Positions 16,159-25,763 are shown, counted from the first letter of the stretch. The stretch: DNA of 64,000 bases from Aeromicrobium flavum (GCF_007992115.1 NZ_BJZQ01000004.1:1-64000); one strand, 5' to 3'. The notes: generated from the letters alone by a model not told the origin. Translations and numbers: made by a program.

Positions 16159-17121
16159 TCACCACGGGGTGACCTTGTCCCAGGCCTTCGAGGCCGCCTC
16201 CCCGAGGTCGGACGCCCGCTCGCTGATGTCGTCCCAGTTGTCGACGACCTCGGCGCCCGCCCAGACCAGCCCGCTGCCCACGGCGAGGGTGGCGGTCACA
16301 GGGTTCGGCGCGATGAGGAACGCGGTGCTGGAGGCGCTGAACGCGGTCTCGGCGACGTCCGCGACGTACCCGGCACCCTCACGCTCGAACGCCTCGACCG
16401 GATTGCCCTGCTGGTAGAGGTCGTACGCACCCATGCCGGTACTCGCGACGCCGCCCACGATGCCCAGCCCGCGCATGGCGGCGAGGCCGCCCTTGGCCCC
16501 CTTCGCCAGCGGGTCGGCCCAGCCGGCGGCGGGCATCTTGCCCTTGACGAACGACCCGTCGGGGAGGGTCTTGCCGACCATCCACTTCGGTGCCTTGAGC
16601 AGCGACTTCGGAGGAGCCTGGTGCTTCGCTCCGCCGGAGAGCATCCACTCGGCCCACTTCCCCGCGCGGCCGCCGCGAGCCATCAGCTTCTCGTACATCT
16701 TGATGTTGAGCTTGCTGGTCTGGGCGATCGGTGCGACGCCCTGGCTGATCTTCTTCATCTTCATCAGGCCCGTGGCCACGGCGATCAGGGGGAAGTCGTC
16801 GTCGTCGCCGAAGCCGAAGTTGTTGCCGAACTCGGCCAGCAGGTACGAGCCCAGCAGCTCGCCGAGCTTGTCGCGGACGTCCGCCACGGGCAGGTCGACC
16901 TGCCCCGAGTCGTCCAACAGCACGGCGAGGTCGGCCAGCCCGTACAGGACGTCGGCCTGCTCCTCCAGGTACGTGGCCTTCTGCTCGATCCCCTCCAGGC
17001 TGGGCAGCGCGATCGGACTCGCGCTGCGCGCCGCGGTCGCCTGCGTGCGGATCGAGGACGCGAGGCCCTCCGCCCGCCCGGCAGCGCGGGTCAGCTTCGT
17101 GTAGTCGAGTTCAACGGTCAT
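16159..17121 (-). CDS. Possible type VII-secreted or membrane-acting protein
   Basis: About 320 residues. Residues 1-95 are a predicted helical hairpin starting TVELDYTKLTRAAGRAEGL, comparable to WXG/LXG secretion domains, but with no clear W-X-G. The middle (about 100-215) is basic and Lys-rich. Residues about 220-300 are Gly/Ala-rich and hydrophobic (GLGIVGGVASTGMGAYDLY, LIAPNPVTATLAVGSGLVW), like membrane-inserting regions of some polymorphic toxins. ATG 17121 has a GGGGGAGC ribosome site. I cannot name the family. It heads the three-gene unit. Confidence 0.55.
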   Translation of the reverse strand: MTVELDYTKLTRAAGRAEGLASSIRTQATAARSASPIALPSLEGIEQKATYLEEQADVLYGLADLAVLLDDSGQVDLPVADVRDKLGELLGSYLLAEFGNNFGFGDDDDFPLIAVATGLMKMKKISQGVAPIAQTSKLNIKMYEKLMARGGRAGKWAEWMLSGGAKHQAPPKSLLKAPKWMVGKTLPDGSFVKGKMPAAGWADPLAKGAKGGLAAMRGLGIVGGVASTGMGAYDLYQQGNPVEAFEREGAGYVADVAETAFSASSTAFLIAPNPVTATLAVGSGLVWAGAEVVDNWDDISERASDLGEAASKAWDKVTPW

Positions 17122-17284
17122 CGCAGCAGCTCCCCCATCACCGAACCAGCACACCAGGTGCTCACGCCGGGTCCCCTCGGCCCGGGCGCGGAGTCACCAC
17201 CGACGTGATGCCCCGGGAACGAATAGTGCCACGTCAACTGCCGGGGCGCCGCAGTCTGCGTGCACCGTGCCTCGGGGCGCGGCG

Positions 17285-17812
17285 TCACCAGGACTGCTTC
17301 TGGCTCATCACCATCCACAGGGCGATGTGCTCGGGCCTCGTGTCGCGGGCGACGCGCGGCGCGATGATGTCGTACTCGCGCACGAACGACCACTCCGCCA
17401 CCGCCATGTTGATCGGCGACGCCCAGCGGCGTGAGCTCACCAGGGTGCCGGCGTCGCAGCGCAGCGTCAGCAGCGTGGGCAGCGCCCGGTTCGTGAAGTG
17501 CATGCCCGGCAGGACGAACGAGGGGTCGCCGGTGATCTCGTGCCGTTGCCGGCGCAGCAGGCCCACGGGGCCGTTCGGGACGCTGGACACCGTGGCGACC
17601 TGACGTCCGTTGAGGGCGATCGGGACCCCGTCGGCGAAGAGGTCGTGGAACCGGCTCTCCTGCTGCTCGCGGACGGGCCGGCGGTCGGTGATGTCCATCG
17701 TCACCGTCACGTCGCCGATCGTGGCGTCGATCGCATCGCGGCGCCGCGCGATGTGCACCGGTCCCCACCGGGTCCAGCGGAAGAACCGCTGCGTGTGGCT
17801 CACCTCGGTCAC
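17285..17812 (-). CDS. Conserved-looking protein of unknown function
   Basis: A 175-residue soluble protein, beta-rich by appearance, basic at the N-terminus (FFRWTRWGPVHIARRRDAID) and ending WMVMSQKQSW. I see no signal peptide, membrane span or motif. It lies 163 bp upstream of the 16159-17121 gene on the same strand, and 25 bp after it (on the plus coordinate) comes the end of purA, which is also on the minus strand, so it could be transcribed from purA. Its role is unknown. Confidence 0.55.
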   Translation of the reverse strand: MTEVSHTQRFFRWTRWGPVHIARRRDAIDATIGDVTVTMDITDRRPVREQQESRFHDLFADGVPIALNGRQVATVSSVPNGPVGLLRRQRHEITGDPSFVLPGMHFTNRALPTLLTLRCDAGTLVSSRRWASPINMAVAEWSFVREYDIIAPRVARDTRPEHIALWMVMSQKQSW

Positions 17813-17837
17813 AGAACTCCCCCGTTCTCGTCGTCTG

Positions 17838-19121
17838 TCAGAGCAGGTCGTGCAGGACGATCGTCTGCTCGCGGTCCGGACCCACGCCCACGGTGCTGAT
17901 CCGCGCGCCGCTGATGGCCTCGACCGCCCGGACGTAGGCCTGGGCGTTCGCCGGGAGGTCGGAGAACTCGCGCGCGGCGCTGATGTCCTCGTGCCAGCCC
18001 GGGAAGTACTCGTAGATCGGCTTCGCGTGGTGGAACCCGGTCTGCGTCATGGGCATCTCGTCGACCCGCTCGCCGTCCACGTCGTACGCGACGCAGACCG
18101 GGATCTGGTCCCAGCCGGTGAGCACGTCGAGCTTGGTCAGGACGAAGTCGGTCACGCCGTTGATCCGCGCGGCGTACCGAGCCACGGGCGCGTCGTACCA
18201 GCCGCAGCGCCGCGGACGACCCGTCGTGGTGCCGAACTCGCCGCCGTTGGTGCGCAGGCGCTCGCCGTCCTCGTCGAACAGCTCGGTCGGGAAGGGACCC
18301 TCGCCGACGCGGGTCGCGTAGGCCTTGACGATGCCGATCACCCGGGTGACGCGCGTGGGCGGGATCCCCGAGCCGGTGCAGGCGCCGCCGGTGGTGGCCG
18401 AGGAGCTGGTCACGAACGGGTAGGTGCCGTGGTCGACGTCGAGCAAGGTGGCCTGGCCGGCCTCCAGCAGCACGGTCTTGTCGGCCTTGAGCGCCTGCTC
18501 GAGCACCAGCGTCGTGTCGGCGACCATCGGGCGCAGCCGCTCCACGTGGCCCAGCAGCGTCTCGACGATCTCGTCGGCCGACACGGCGCGACGGTTGTAG
18601 ATCTTGGTCAGGATCTGGTTCTTCAGGTCCAGGGCGCCCTCGACCTTGGCGCGCAGGATCTTCTCGTCGAAGAGGTCCTGGATGCGGATCCCGAGGCGGT
18701 TCATCTTGTCGGCGTAGGTGGGGCCGATCCCGCGGCCGGTGGTGCCGATCTTGCGGCTGCCGAGGAACCGCTCGTTGACCTTGTCGAGCGTGCGGTTGTA
18801 GTCGGCGATGACGTGCGCGTTGGCGCTGACGAGCAGCTGCGACGTGTCGATGCCGCGGGCGTTCAGGCCGTCGATCTCCTGGAACAGGACGTCGAGGTCG
18901 ATCACGACGCCGTTGCCGATGACGGGGACGCAACCGGGCGAGAGGATGCCGCTGGGCAGCAGGTGCAGGGCGTACTTCTCGTCACCGATGACGACGGTGT
19001 GGCCGGCGTTGTTGCCGCCGTTGAACTTCACGACGTAGTCGACGCGACTGCCGAGGAGGTCGGTCGCCTTGCCCTTGCCCTCGTCTCCCCACTGGGCTCC
19101 GACGATCACGACTGCGGGCAT
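17838..19121 (-). CDS. purA: Adenylosuccinate synthetase
   Basis: Couples IMP and aspartate with GTP to make adenylosuccinate. The 427-residue product begins [18 protein letters not shown] (GTP-binding loop, with catalytic Asp and His in GNNAGHTVV), and shows [15 protein letters not shown] and the C-terminal [11 protein letters not shown]. The long open frame upstream is not coding. ATG 19121 matches the normal family start. A leader of roughly 50 bases carries a terminator-like hairpin. Confidence 0.95.
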   Translation of the reverse strand: MPAVVIVGAQWGDEGKGKATDLLGSRVDYVVKFNGGNNAGHTVVIGDEKYALHLLPSGILSPGCVPVIGNGVVIDLDVLFQEIDGLNARGIDTSQLLVSANAHVIADYNRTLDKVNERFLGSRKIGTTGRGIGPTYADKMNRLGIRIQDLFDEKILRAKVEGALDLKNQILTKIYNRRAVSADEIVETLLGHVERLRPMVADTTLVLEQALKADKTVLLEAGQATLLDVDHGTYPFVTSSSATTGGACTGSGIPPTRVTRVIGIVKAYATRVGEGPFPTELFDEDGERLRTNGGEFGTTTGRPRRCGWYDAPVARYAARINGVTDFVLTKLDVLTGWDQIPVCVAYDVDGERVDEMPMTQTGFHHAKPIYEYFPGWHEDISAAREFSDLPANAQAYVRAVEAISGARISTVGVGPDREQTIVLHDLL

Positions 19122-19148
19122 GCGATGCCACCCCTCCACCAGACGGAA

Positions 19149-19183
19149 AGCCCCGCAACGGGGGCTCTTGCCCGTCAATCCTA
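19149..19183 (-). promoter_or_regulatory. purA promoter and leader hairpin (possible attenuator)
   Basis: On the minus strand a TAGGAT -10 (complement 19178-19183) is followed after about 12 bases by a hairpin with 6-bp AGCCCC/GGGGCT arms (19149-19154 and 19161-19166) and a short T-run. This lies within the purA leader and could act as an attenuator. No leader peptide is obvious. Confidence 0.4.
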
Positions 19184-19268
19184 GCGAGGGGAGGCGGTGC
19201 GGGGGTTCGACGTGGGGCTCACGGGACGTCAGGGCCGGAAATTCAGTCAGATGTGCCAATTGAGACAA

Positions 19269-19333
19269 CGTGATGGACGTCACGCCAAAGTGCAGTAGCC
19301 TCCATGCAACTGCTCGTGTAACGGTGAGTTGCA
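19269..19333 (+). promoter_or_regulatory. CRP/GlxR-like site, -10 and leader hairpin before the acyltransferase operon
   Basis: CGTGA-N6-TCACG (19269-19284) has the exact symmetry and spacing of CRP/GlxR sites. TAGCCT (19296-19301) is the likely -10, which puts the site centre near -31, overlapping the -35. Just after the start point TGCAACT (19305-19311) and AGTTGCA (19327-19333) are perfect inverted repeats that could form a leader hairpin or a second operator. Confidence 0.45.
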
Positions 19334-19376
19334 ACACTCCCCCCGGGCACCATCCGGCGGCCGAAGGAGGACCCCC

Positions 19377-20768
19377 ATGCATCCCCACCGTCTGACACTC
19401 GTCCCAGCGGGCGATGTCCATCTGTGGGTGCCGCGGTCCTCGACCCTGCGCGCGTTCGCGACGACCGCGCCCGATCCCCGACCCGTGACCCCTGACCAGG
19501 AGCGACGGCTCGAGGTGGCCGGTGTGCCGCGCCAGCCCGAGGACGAGGTCAACCCGTGGATCGGCCTGCGCGCCACCTTGCACGGCGCCGACTTCGTCTC
19601 GTTCGCCGGCACCCTGCGCCGCTTCTGCGCCCGCCACGAGAGCCTGCGCTGCATGTTCGTGCGGCGTGAGGACGGCAGCTTCGAGCGCCGCATCATCGAC
19701 CCCGAGTTGATCGGCTTCCAGCCCCGGCACCTGGGTACCTTCGACGACCGCGGCGAGACGTTCGACGCCGTCATGGCCGAGCTCGACGACCGCACCGGCC
19801 CCCTGTCGTGGCCCGCGGCGACCGTCCTCACCGTCACCGAGCCGAACGGCGACATCACCGTGTTCGCGGCGTTCGACCACGTGACGTTCGACGGCTACAG
19901 CGCGTACCTGACGATGGGCGAGCTCAAGCAGCACCTCGAGGCCGAGATCAACCACGCGCCGCTGCCGGCCCCGGTCGGCAGCTACGTCGACTTCGCCGTC
20001 GACCAGCGCGCGGCCCAGGACGCCATCAGCCCCGACTCCCCGGCGCTCGAGCCGTGGCGCCGCGCGGCCGACGTCTCGGGCAACCTCCCCGGGCTGCCGC
20101 GCGCCACGGGCGTGCGTCGTGGTGACGAGATCCGCCACCGGCTCCGCTTCCCCACCTTCGCCGGGCCGCGGCTGAGCCAGGCGTTCGAGGACTGGTGCCA
20201 CCAGCACCGCGTGCCCCAGCCGCTGGCCTACACCGCCGTCCTGCTGCGCGCGATGGTGGCCGAGGAGGACGACGCCGCCATCACCGTGTTGATGTCGACG
20301 CACAACCGCACCCGGCCCGAGTGGCACGAGGCCATCGGCTGGTTCTCCGGAATCGTCCCGATGACCGTCGACGTGGGGCGTGACCTGCCGCTGCTCGAGG
20401 TCATCCGACGGACCGCCGAGGCCTGGCAGTTCGGCAAGACCGCCGAGACCGTCCCGCTGCCGCTGGCCAACCAGCTGCTCGGCACCTCGATGCGCCCGGC
20501 CACCGTCCTGTCGTTCATGGACTCGCGCCACGTGCCCGGCCGCGACGGCTGGGAGGAGATGGACTCCACCGTCTTCCTCGGCGAGGTCGAGCCCAGCGAC
20601 GAGATGCACATCTACATCAACGCGATGCCCTACGGCATGGAGCTGGCGCACCGCGCGCCCGACACCGCCCCGTGCACCGAGTTCCTCGACCGCGTCATGG
20701 GACGCATGCGCGAGCAGATGACCGCCGTCACCCGGCAGGTCAACGACCCGATGGAGGCCCTGGCATGA
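19377..20768 (+). CDS. Condensation-domain (PapA-like) acyltransferase, first of a pair
   Basis: A 463-residue stand-alone member of the chloramphenicol acetyltransferase-like superfamily (NRPS condensation domain / polyketide-associated acyltransferase). The catalytic motif HxxxDG is intact at about 168-173 ([10 protein letters not shown]). An N-terminal region with RHESLR (as in FxxLVxRHexLR) and a C-terminal lobe with an [10 protein letters not shown] segment complete the fold. Such enzymes transfer acyl groups from a thioester to an alcohol or amine. No carrier protein is nearby. ATG 19377 has a strong GAAGGAGG site. It overlaps the next gene by ATGA. Confidence 0.75.
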   Translation: MHPHRLTLVPAGDVHLWVPRSSTLRAFATTAPDPRPVTPDQERRLEVAGVPRQPEDEVNPWIGLRATLHGADFVSFAGTLRRFCARHESLRCMFVRREDGSFERRIIDPELIGFQPRHLGTFDDRGETFDAVMAELDDRTGPLSWPAATVLTVTEPNGDITVFAAFDHVTFDGYSAYLTMGELKQHLEAEINHAPLPAPVGSYVDFAVDQRAAQDAISPDSPALEPWRRAADVSGNLPGLPRATGVRRGDEIRHRLRFPTFAGPRLSQAFEDWCHQHRVPQPLAYTAVLLRAMVAEEDDAAITVLMSTHNRTRPEWHEAIGWFSGIVPMTVDVGRDLPLLEVIRRTAEAWQFGKTAETVPLPLANQLLGTSMRPATVLSFMDSRHVPGRDGWEEMDSTVFLGEVEPSDEMHIYINAMPYGMELAHRAPDTAPCTEFLDRVMGRMREQMTAVTRQVNDPMEALA

Positions 20769-22165
20769 GGATGGCGCGGATCGAGGAGCTCGAGACGATC
20801 GACGGCGAGGTGTTCCTGCTCCGTCCGTCCGACGAGTCCCGCAGCGCCCTGGCCGCGGCGCCGGCCAACGACCAGCGCCCGTCGTACATGCAGGACCAGC
20901 ACGTCCGGCTGCGCCGCGCGATGGAGCGCGCCGGATCCGCCGACGCGAACTGGCTGGGCCTGTGCTTCGACGTGCCCGGCACCCTCGACGTCGACGCGCT
21001 TCAGCGCGCCGCCACGCGGTGGGTGCAGCGCCACGAGGTCATGTGGGGCACGTTCCGTGACAACCCCGAGGACCCCAACGGCGAGATGACCCGCCACGCC
21101 ATCGCCCCGGAGCAGCTGACCCTGTCGGTCACGCCGCTGGGCATGCACTCGGGCGACGGGGTCAACCAGGTGATCCTGAAGCAGTTCACCGACGCCGTCG
21201 ACCCGATCGACAACTTCGGCTACGCGATCGCCGGCGTGTCCGGCACCGACCGCTCGACGATCTTCTGCGGCCTCGACCACTGTTACGGCGACGGGTTCAG
21301 CGTGCTGCTGGCGTACATGGAGCTCTCGCAGCTGTACGCCGCCGAGACGGGCCGCCCCCACACCGAGCTGCCCGAGACCAAGGGCTACATGACCTACGCC
21401 CAGGAGGAGCGCGCCGACGCCCAGCAGTACGGGATCGACCACCCGGCGATGCAGTTCTGGGCCGACTACGCGATGGACGGCGCCGGCCAGAAGGACGGCT
21501 TCCCGATGGACCTCGGGATCCCCGAGGGCGAGCGGTTCTGGCTCATCCCGATGGACTACGACATCCTCACCGGCGAGGAGTGCGACCGCCTCGACGAGAT
21601 CGCCGCCGCCGAGGGCGCCACGTTCCCGTCGGTGATCTACGCGTCGTTCGCCATGGCCGCACGCGACCTGGCCGGCAAGAGCGCGTACCGCTTCCTCAAC
21701 CCCGTGGCCACGCGCACCACGCCCGAGACCCTCACCACGATGGGCTGGATGGTCAACGTCCTGCCCATCCACATCCCGGTCGGTCCCGGCGACGGGCTCT
21801 TCGAGATCGCCCGCGGCGTGCGGCAGAAGTTCCGCGACGCCCGGGTGTGCGAGCCGGTGCCCGCCCTGCGCGTCATGGAGGTCATCCGCGAGGTGTTCGG
21901 GTTCTCGCCCGACGACGCCAGCCGGCCGGCGATCGTGTCCTACCTCGACGGCCGCATGATCCCCGGCCAGGAGCAGTGGGCGGCCGACCGGTTCTACGGC
22001 ACCACGGGCCAGGGGTACGACGAGGACGTCAACGTCTGGATCAACCGCACGCCCACCGATCTGTACGTGATGTGCAGCGTTCCGCAGACCCCCACGGCCG
22101 TCGAGAACGTCGACCGCTTCTTCACGCACGCGTCGGCGATCCTGCGCGAGGCGCTGAACCGGTAG
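20765..22165 (+). CDS. Condensation-domain (PapA-like) acyltransferase, second of a pair
   Basis: The 466-residue paralogue of the preceding protein keeps the HxxxDG motif at about 172-177 ([10 protein letters not shown]) and the [10 protein letters not shown] segment at about 88-97. It shares the overall length and the YLDGRMIPG region (compare [10 protein letters not shown]) near the C-terminus. ATG 20765 overlaps the upstream stop (ATGA), so the two are translated together. Two different acylations of one molecule, or a heterodimer, would fit. There is no AMP-ligase, ketosynthase or carrier gene beside it, so the acyl donor must come from elsewhere, for example acyl-CoA. Confidence 0.75.
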   Translation: MRMARIEELETIDGEVFLLRPSDESRSALAAAPANDQRPSYMQDQHVRLRRAMERAGSADANWLGLCFDVPGTLDVDALQRAATRWVQRHEVMWGTFRDNPEDPNGEMTRHAIAPEQLTLSVTPLGMHSGDGVNQVILKQFTDAVDPIDNFGYAIAGVSGTDRSTIFCGLDHCYGDGFSVLLAYMELSQLYAAETGRPHTELPETKGYMTYAQEERADAQQYGIDHPAMQFWADYAMDGAGQKDGFPMDLGIPEGERFWLIPMDYDILTGEECDRLDEIAAAEGATFPSVIYASFAMAARDLAGKSAYRFLNPVATRTTPETLTTMGWMVNVLPIHIPVGPGDGLFEIARGVRQKFRDARVCEPVPALRVMEVIREVFGFSPDDASRPAIVSYLDGRMIPGQEQWAADRFYGTTGQGYDEDVNVWINRTPTDLYVMCSVPQTPTAVENVDRFFTHASAILREALNR

Positions 22166-22174
22166 CGTCGGGGC

Positions 22175-23050
22175 GTGGACTCATGGCTCGCGGTCAGTAA
22201 TGCGGATGCAGGAACCTCCGACGAGACCGTGATCGCCGAGGCGCTCGGCGCCCTGCGCCGGGTCGCCCACGTCGACCACGTCGCCACGGAGGATCCCGAC
22301 GACCTCGGTCGCGCCCTCGCCCGGCATCCCGACGTCGACCTCGTGATCGCGATGGGCGGCGACGGCAGCCTCCACGCGGTCGTGCAGGCGCTCCACGACG
22401 CCGGTCGACTGCCGGACACGGCCGTGGGCCTCGTGCCGCTGGGCACCGGCAACGACTTCGCGCGCACGCTCGAGCTGGCGGAGGACCCCGTCGACGCCGC
22501 CCGCCAGCTCGCGGTCGGCACCGAGCGCGCCATCGACCTCATCGTCGACGACCACGGCATCGTGGTCGTCAACGCCGCGCACGTCGGGATCGGGGCCGAG
22601 GCCGCGGCCCGGGCGGAGCCGGTCAAGTGGGCCTTCGGCCCCCTGGCGTACGTGCTCGGGGCGGTGTCCACCCTGTTCAGCCGCAGCGCCGACGTGCACG
22701 TCACGATCGACGACGCCACCCTCAGCGGACGCGTCGCCCAGGTCGCCGTCGGCAACGGACGGTTCGTGGGTGGCGGTGGCGAGCTGCTGCCGCACGCCGT
22801 GATCGACGACGGCCTCATGGACGTCGCCGTCGCCTTCGCCGCGCGCGTGCACCAGCGCGTCCTCTACGCCCTGCACCTGCGGCGCGGCACGCACCCCGAG
22901 GCGAAGTTCGTCCACTACACCCGGGCGACGTCCGTGCGGGTCGTCGGCGATGCCGTCCGGTGCACCACCGACGGCGAGCTGACCGAGCTGCGCACCGAGC
23001 ACGCGTGGAAGGTCACGGCCGGCGGCCTGCGGATGCGCCTGCCCCGCTGA
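22175..23050 (+). CDS. Diacylglycerol kinase-like lipid kinase
   Basis: A 291-residue member of the DAGK catalytic-domain family (YegS/DgkB-like): nucleotide motif GGDGSLHAVV at about 59-68, then PLGTGNDFART, and a C-terminal beta domain with GGGGELLPHAVIDDGLMDV. It phosphorylates a lipid hydroxyl using ATP. It lies 9 bp after the two acyltransferases on the same strand. TAGCGT (22163-22168) begins on the stop codon of the upstream gene and ends six bases before GTG 22175, so the gene may also have its own leaderless promoter. Confidence 0.85.
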   Translation: MDSWLAVSNADAGTSDETVIAEALGALRRVAHVDHVATEDPDDLGRALARHPDVDLVIAMGGDGSLHAVVQALHDAGRLPDTAVGLVPLGTGNDFARTLELAEDPVDAARQLAVGTERAIDLIVDDHGIVVVNAAHVGIGAEAAARAEPVKWAFGPLAYVLGAVSTLFSRSADVHVTIDDATLSGRVAQVAVGNGRFVGGGGELLPHAVIDDGLMDVAVAFAARVHQRVLYALHLRRGTHPEAKFVHYTRATSVRVVGDAVRCTTDGELTELRTEHAWKVTAGGLRMRLPR

Positions 23051-23065
23051 CCGCCGATCCGGACG

Positions 23066-23470
23066 TCAGCCGACGAGCGCCTCGTAGGCCTCGAGGCTGG
23101 ACTCGCGCAGGAACTCGCGGCAGCGGTGCGCCTCCTCGGTGTCGCCGAGTCGCTCGCTGGCCGTGGCCAGCACCGCGAGGGACTGCAGGAAGCCCCGGTT
23201 CGGCTCGTGCGACCACGGCACCGGACCGTGGCCCCGCCAGCCGTTGCGGCGCAGGGAGTCCAGCGAGCGGTGGTAGGCCGTGCGCGCGAACGCGTACCCC
23301 TCGAGGTCACGACCCGCGGCGAGCGCGGCGTCGGACAGAAGGGCCCAGGCGGCGACGGAGTCGGGGTGACGACCGGCGACCTCGTCGGCCTCCGCACCCT
23401 CGGCCAGCAGCTCGGCGCCGGGGTCGGCCGGCAGCAGGGTCTCGGGCGGTTCTCCCAGAAGGTTCGTCAT
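23066..23470 (-). CDS. DUF3151 family protein
   Basis: A 134-residue actinobacterial protein with a helical TPR-like pattern: AGRHPDSVAAWALLSDAAL, then a YAFARTAYHRSLDSLRRNGWRG stretch typical of DUF3151. The function is not known. TAGGCT (23478-23483, complement) ends seven bases before the ATG. It converges on the lipid kinase gene over 15 bp. Confidence 0.85.
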   Translation of the reverse strand: MTNLLGEPPETLLPADPGAELLAEGAEADEVAGRHPDSVAAWALLSDAALAAGRDLEGYAFARTAYHRSLDSLRRNGWRGHGPVPWSHEPNRGFLQSLAVLATASERLGDTEEAHRCREFLRESSLEAYEALVG

Positions 23471-23500
23471 GCCCGTGAGCCTAGACGCGCGCCGGCTGTG

Positions 23501-23935
23501 TCACCGCTGGTGGGTGTGCGCCACGTAGACGTCGCAGGGCGCGTGCGCGGCGACGTCGCGGGCGATGCTGCCCAGGATGCGCGCGAGCCCCTGCACGCGC
23601 TTGTTGCCGACCACGATGACGTCGGCGCCGAGCTCCTCGGCGGCGCTCACCAGCGCGTCGGCGGGGTTGCCCTCGGCGGGCGCGTAGGTCATCTCGAGGT
23701 CGGGGAAGTCGCGGCGCAGCTCGGCGAAGACGTCCTGCGCCACGCCCTTGGCGGTGAGCTCGGTGCTGACGAGGATGGTGTCGGTGCCGTGGCCGATGCG
23801 CTCGGCCTCGAACGTCCCGTACGCCGACAGGATGTGCAGCCGCGCACCGAGGGCCGAGGCCAGGACGGCCGCCTTGCGGGCCGCGGCGGCGGCGGTCGGG
23901 GAGTCGTCGACTCCGGTCACGACGATCTTGGGCAT
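23501..23935 (-). CDS. Universal stress protein (UspA family)
   Basis: A single USP domain of 144 residues. The ATP-binding signature G-x2-G-x9-G-S/T is largely kept as VVGNKRVQGLARILGSIARDV near the C-terminus, and VVTGVDDSPTA is at the start. Such proteins bind ATP and respond to stress or energy state. A GGGGGACCC ribosome site precedes ATG 23935, and a TAGGCT promoter element (23981-23986, complement) gives a leader of about 40 bases, unlike the leaderless neighbours. Confidence 0.88.
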   Translation of the reverse strand: MPKIVVTGVDDSPTAAAAARKAAVLASALGARLHILSAYGTFEAERIGHGTDTILVSTELTAKGVAQDVFAELRRDFPDLEMTYAPAEGNPADALVSAAEELGADVIVVGNKRVQGLARILGSIARDVAAHAPCDVYVAHTHQR

Positions 23936-24060
23936 GGGTCCCCCTTCAGGCCGGCAACGGGCGGCCGGCGTCCTCGCCGGAGCCTAGTCGCTCCCGTGGC
24001 TCACGAGCCCGCGCGACCGCGGGATTCCAGCCCGCGGGACGCCCCGGGGCGGACACGCGA

Positions 24061-24091
24061 ACGGCGGGGACGACCACGTCGTCCCCGCCGT
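24061..24091 (-). terminator. Terminator after fructose-bisphosphate aldolase
   Basis: Perfect 14-bp stem (24061-24074 with 24078-24091) and a 3-base loop, 17 bases past the aldolase stop. Confidence 0.75.
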
Positions 24092-24107
24092 CGACGAGCG
24101 CGTGCGG

Positions 24108-25124
24108 TCAGTGCGTGCCGGCGCTGCGCAGGTTCTCGCAGGCCTCGACGACGCGCGCGGCCATGCCCGCCTCGGCGGCCTTGCCCCAGGCGCGGGGGTC
24201 GTACGTCTTCTTGTTGCCGACCTCACCGTCGACCTTGAGGACGCCGTCGTAGTTCTGGAACATGTGCGCGGCGACGGGACGCGTGAACGCGTACTGGGTG
24301 TCCGTGTCGACGTTCATCTTGACGACGCCGTAGTCGACGGCGGCGCTGATCTCCTCGGGCAGCGAGCCCGAGCCGCCGTGGAACACGAAGTCGAACGCGC
24401 GCTCGGTGCCGTACTTCGCGGCGACGGCCTCCTGGGCGGCCTGGAGGACCTCCGGGCGGAGCTTGACGTTGCCCGGCTTGTAGACGCCGTGCACGTTGCC
24501 GAACGTGAGGGCCGTGAGGTAGCGGCCCTTCTCGCCCAGGCCGAGCGCCTCGACGGTGGCGATGGCGTCCTCGGGCGACGTGTAGAGCTTGTCGTTGATC
24601 TCGGCCTCGACGCCGTCCTCCTCGCCGCCGACGACGCCGATCTCGACCTCGAGGATGATGTTCGCGGCGTGCGCCTTGGCCAGCAGGTCCTGCGCGATCT
24701 CGAGGTTCTCGGCCAGCGGCACGGCCGAGCCGTCCCACATGTGCGACTGGAAGTACGGCAGGCCGCCGCCCTTCACGCGCTCGGCCGACGCCTCGAGCAG
24801 CGGCCGGACGAAGCCGTCGAGCTTGTCCTTGGGGCAGTGGTCGGTGTGCAGCGCGACGTTGATCGGGTACTTCTTGGCGACCTCCTGGGCGAAGGCCGCG
24901 AACGCCAGCGAGCCCGAGACCATGTCCTTGACGGTGGGGCCGGAGAAGTACTCGGCACCACCGGTGGAGACCTGGATGATCCCGTCACTCCCGGCCTCGG
25001 CGAATCCGGCCAGGGCGGCGTTCAGCGTCTGCGACGAGGAGACGTTGATCGCGGGGTAGGCGAAGTGGTTGGTCTTCGCCTTGTCGAGCATCTCGGCGTA
25101 GACGTCGGGAGTGGCGACGGGCAT
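24108..25124 (-). CDS. fbaA: Class II fructose-bisphosphate aldolase
   Basis: Zinc-dependent glycolytic/gluconeogenic enzyme, 338 residues. The zinc and catalytic region ALHTDHCP (about 91-98), EVEIGVVGGEEDG, and FHGGSGS phosphate site are all present. The FHGGSGS spacing and the long form (ends AGMAARVVEACENLRSAGTH) match the actinobacterial type. An AGGAGG site lies directly before ATG 25124. It is followed by a strong hairpin. The next gene on this strand is the methyltransferase ending at 25155. Confidence 0.95.
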   Translation of the reverse strand: MPVATPDVYAEMLDKAKTNHFAYPAINVSSSQTLNAALAGFAEAGSDGIIQVSTGGAEYFSGPTVKDMVSGSLAFAAFAQEVAKKYPINVALHTDHCPKDKLDGFVRPLLEASAERVKGGGLPYFQSHMWDGSAVPLAENLEIAQDLLAKAHAANIILEVEIGVVGGEEDGVEAEINDKLYTSPEDAIATVEALGLGEKGRYLTALTFGNVHGVYKPGNVKLRPEVLQAAQEAVAAKYGTERAFDFVFHGGSGSLPEEISAAVDYGVVKMNVDTDTQYAFTRPVAAHMFQNYDGVLKVDGEVGNKKTYDPRAWGKAAEAGMAARVVEACENLRSAGTH

Positions 25125-25154
25125 GGGTCCTCCTGAAGGAACTCGTGGTCCGGG

Positions 25155-25763
25155 TCAGTATTCCACCGATGACAGGTCGGCATGCTCACGGATCCAGGCA
25201 TGCATCGCGATCGCCGCCGCGGCACCGGCGTTGATCGACCGCGTCGAGCCGAACTGGGCGATCGCCACCATCAGCTCGCACACGCGCGCCGCCTCGTCGG
25301 TGAGCCCGGGACCCTCCTGGCCGAACAGCAGGACGGTGTCGCGCGGGAGGGGCGTGGACTCCAGCGGGACCGCGCCGGGAAGGTTGTCGACGCCCACGAT
25401 CGAGAGGCCCTCCTCCCCCGCCCAGGCGGCGAACGCGTCGACGTCGGGGTGGTGCTGCACGTGGACGTAGCGGTCGGTGACCATCGCGCCGCGACGGTTC
25501 CAGCGACGCCGGCCGACGATGTGCACGCCGCCCACGTTGAACGCGTTGGCGGTGCGGACGATCGACCCGATGTTGAAGTCGTGCTGCCAGTTCTCGATGG
25601 CGACGTTCACGCGGTGCCGGCTGCGGTCGAGGTCGGCGACGATCGCGTCGACGGTCCAGTAGCGGTACCGGTCGACGACGTTGCGGGTGTCGCCCTCGCG
25701 CAGCAGCTCGGGATCGAGGCGCGGGTCGTCGGGCCAGGCGCCGCGCCACGGGCCGACGGTCAC
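25155..25763 (-). CDS. SpoU/TrmH family RNA 2'-O-methyltransferase
   Basis: A 202-residue SPOUT methyltransferase. Motif 1 is [12 protein letters not shown], motif 2 [11 protein letters not shown] and motif 3 [20 protein letters not shown], giving the trefoil-knot SAM site. TrmH (Gm18 of tRNA) is the nearest relative, but the target is not certain. GTG 25763 overlaps the pyrE stop (GTGA), so this is the second gene of a pyrE operon. The frame upstream is the pyrE shadow. Confidence 0.85.
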   Translation of the reverse strand: MTVGPWRGAWPDDPRLDPELLREGDTRNVVDRYRYWTVDAIVADLDRSRHRVNVAIENWQHDFNIGSIVRTANAFNVGGVHIVGRRRWNRRGAMVTDRYVHVQHHPDVDAFAAWAGEEGLSIVGVDNLPGAVPLESTPLPRDTVLLFGQEGPGLTDEAARVCELMVAIAQFGSTRSINAGAAAAIAMHAWIREHADLSSVEY

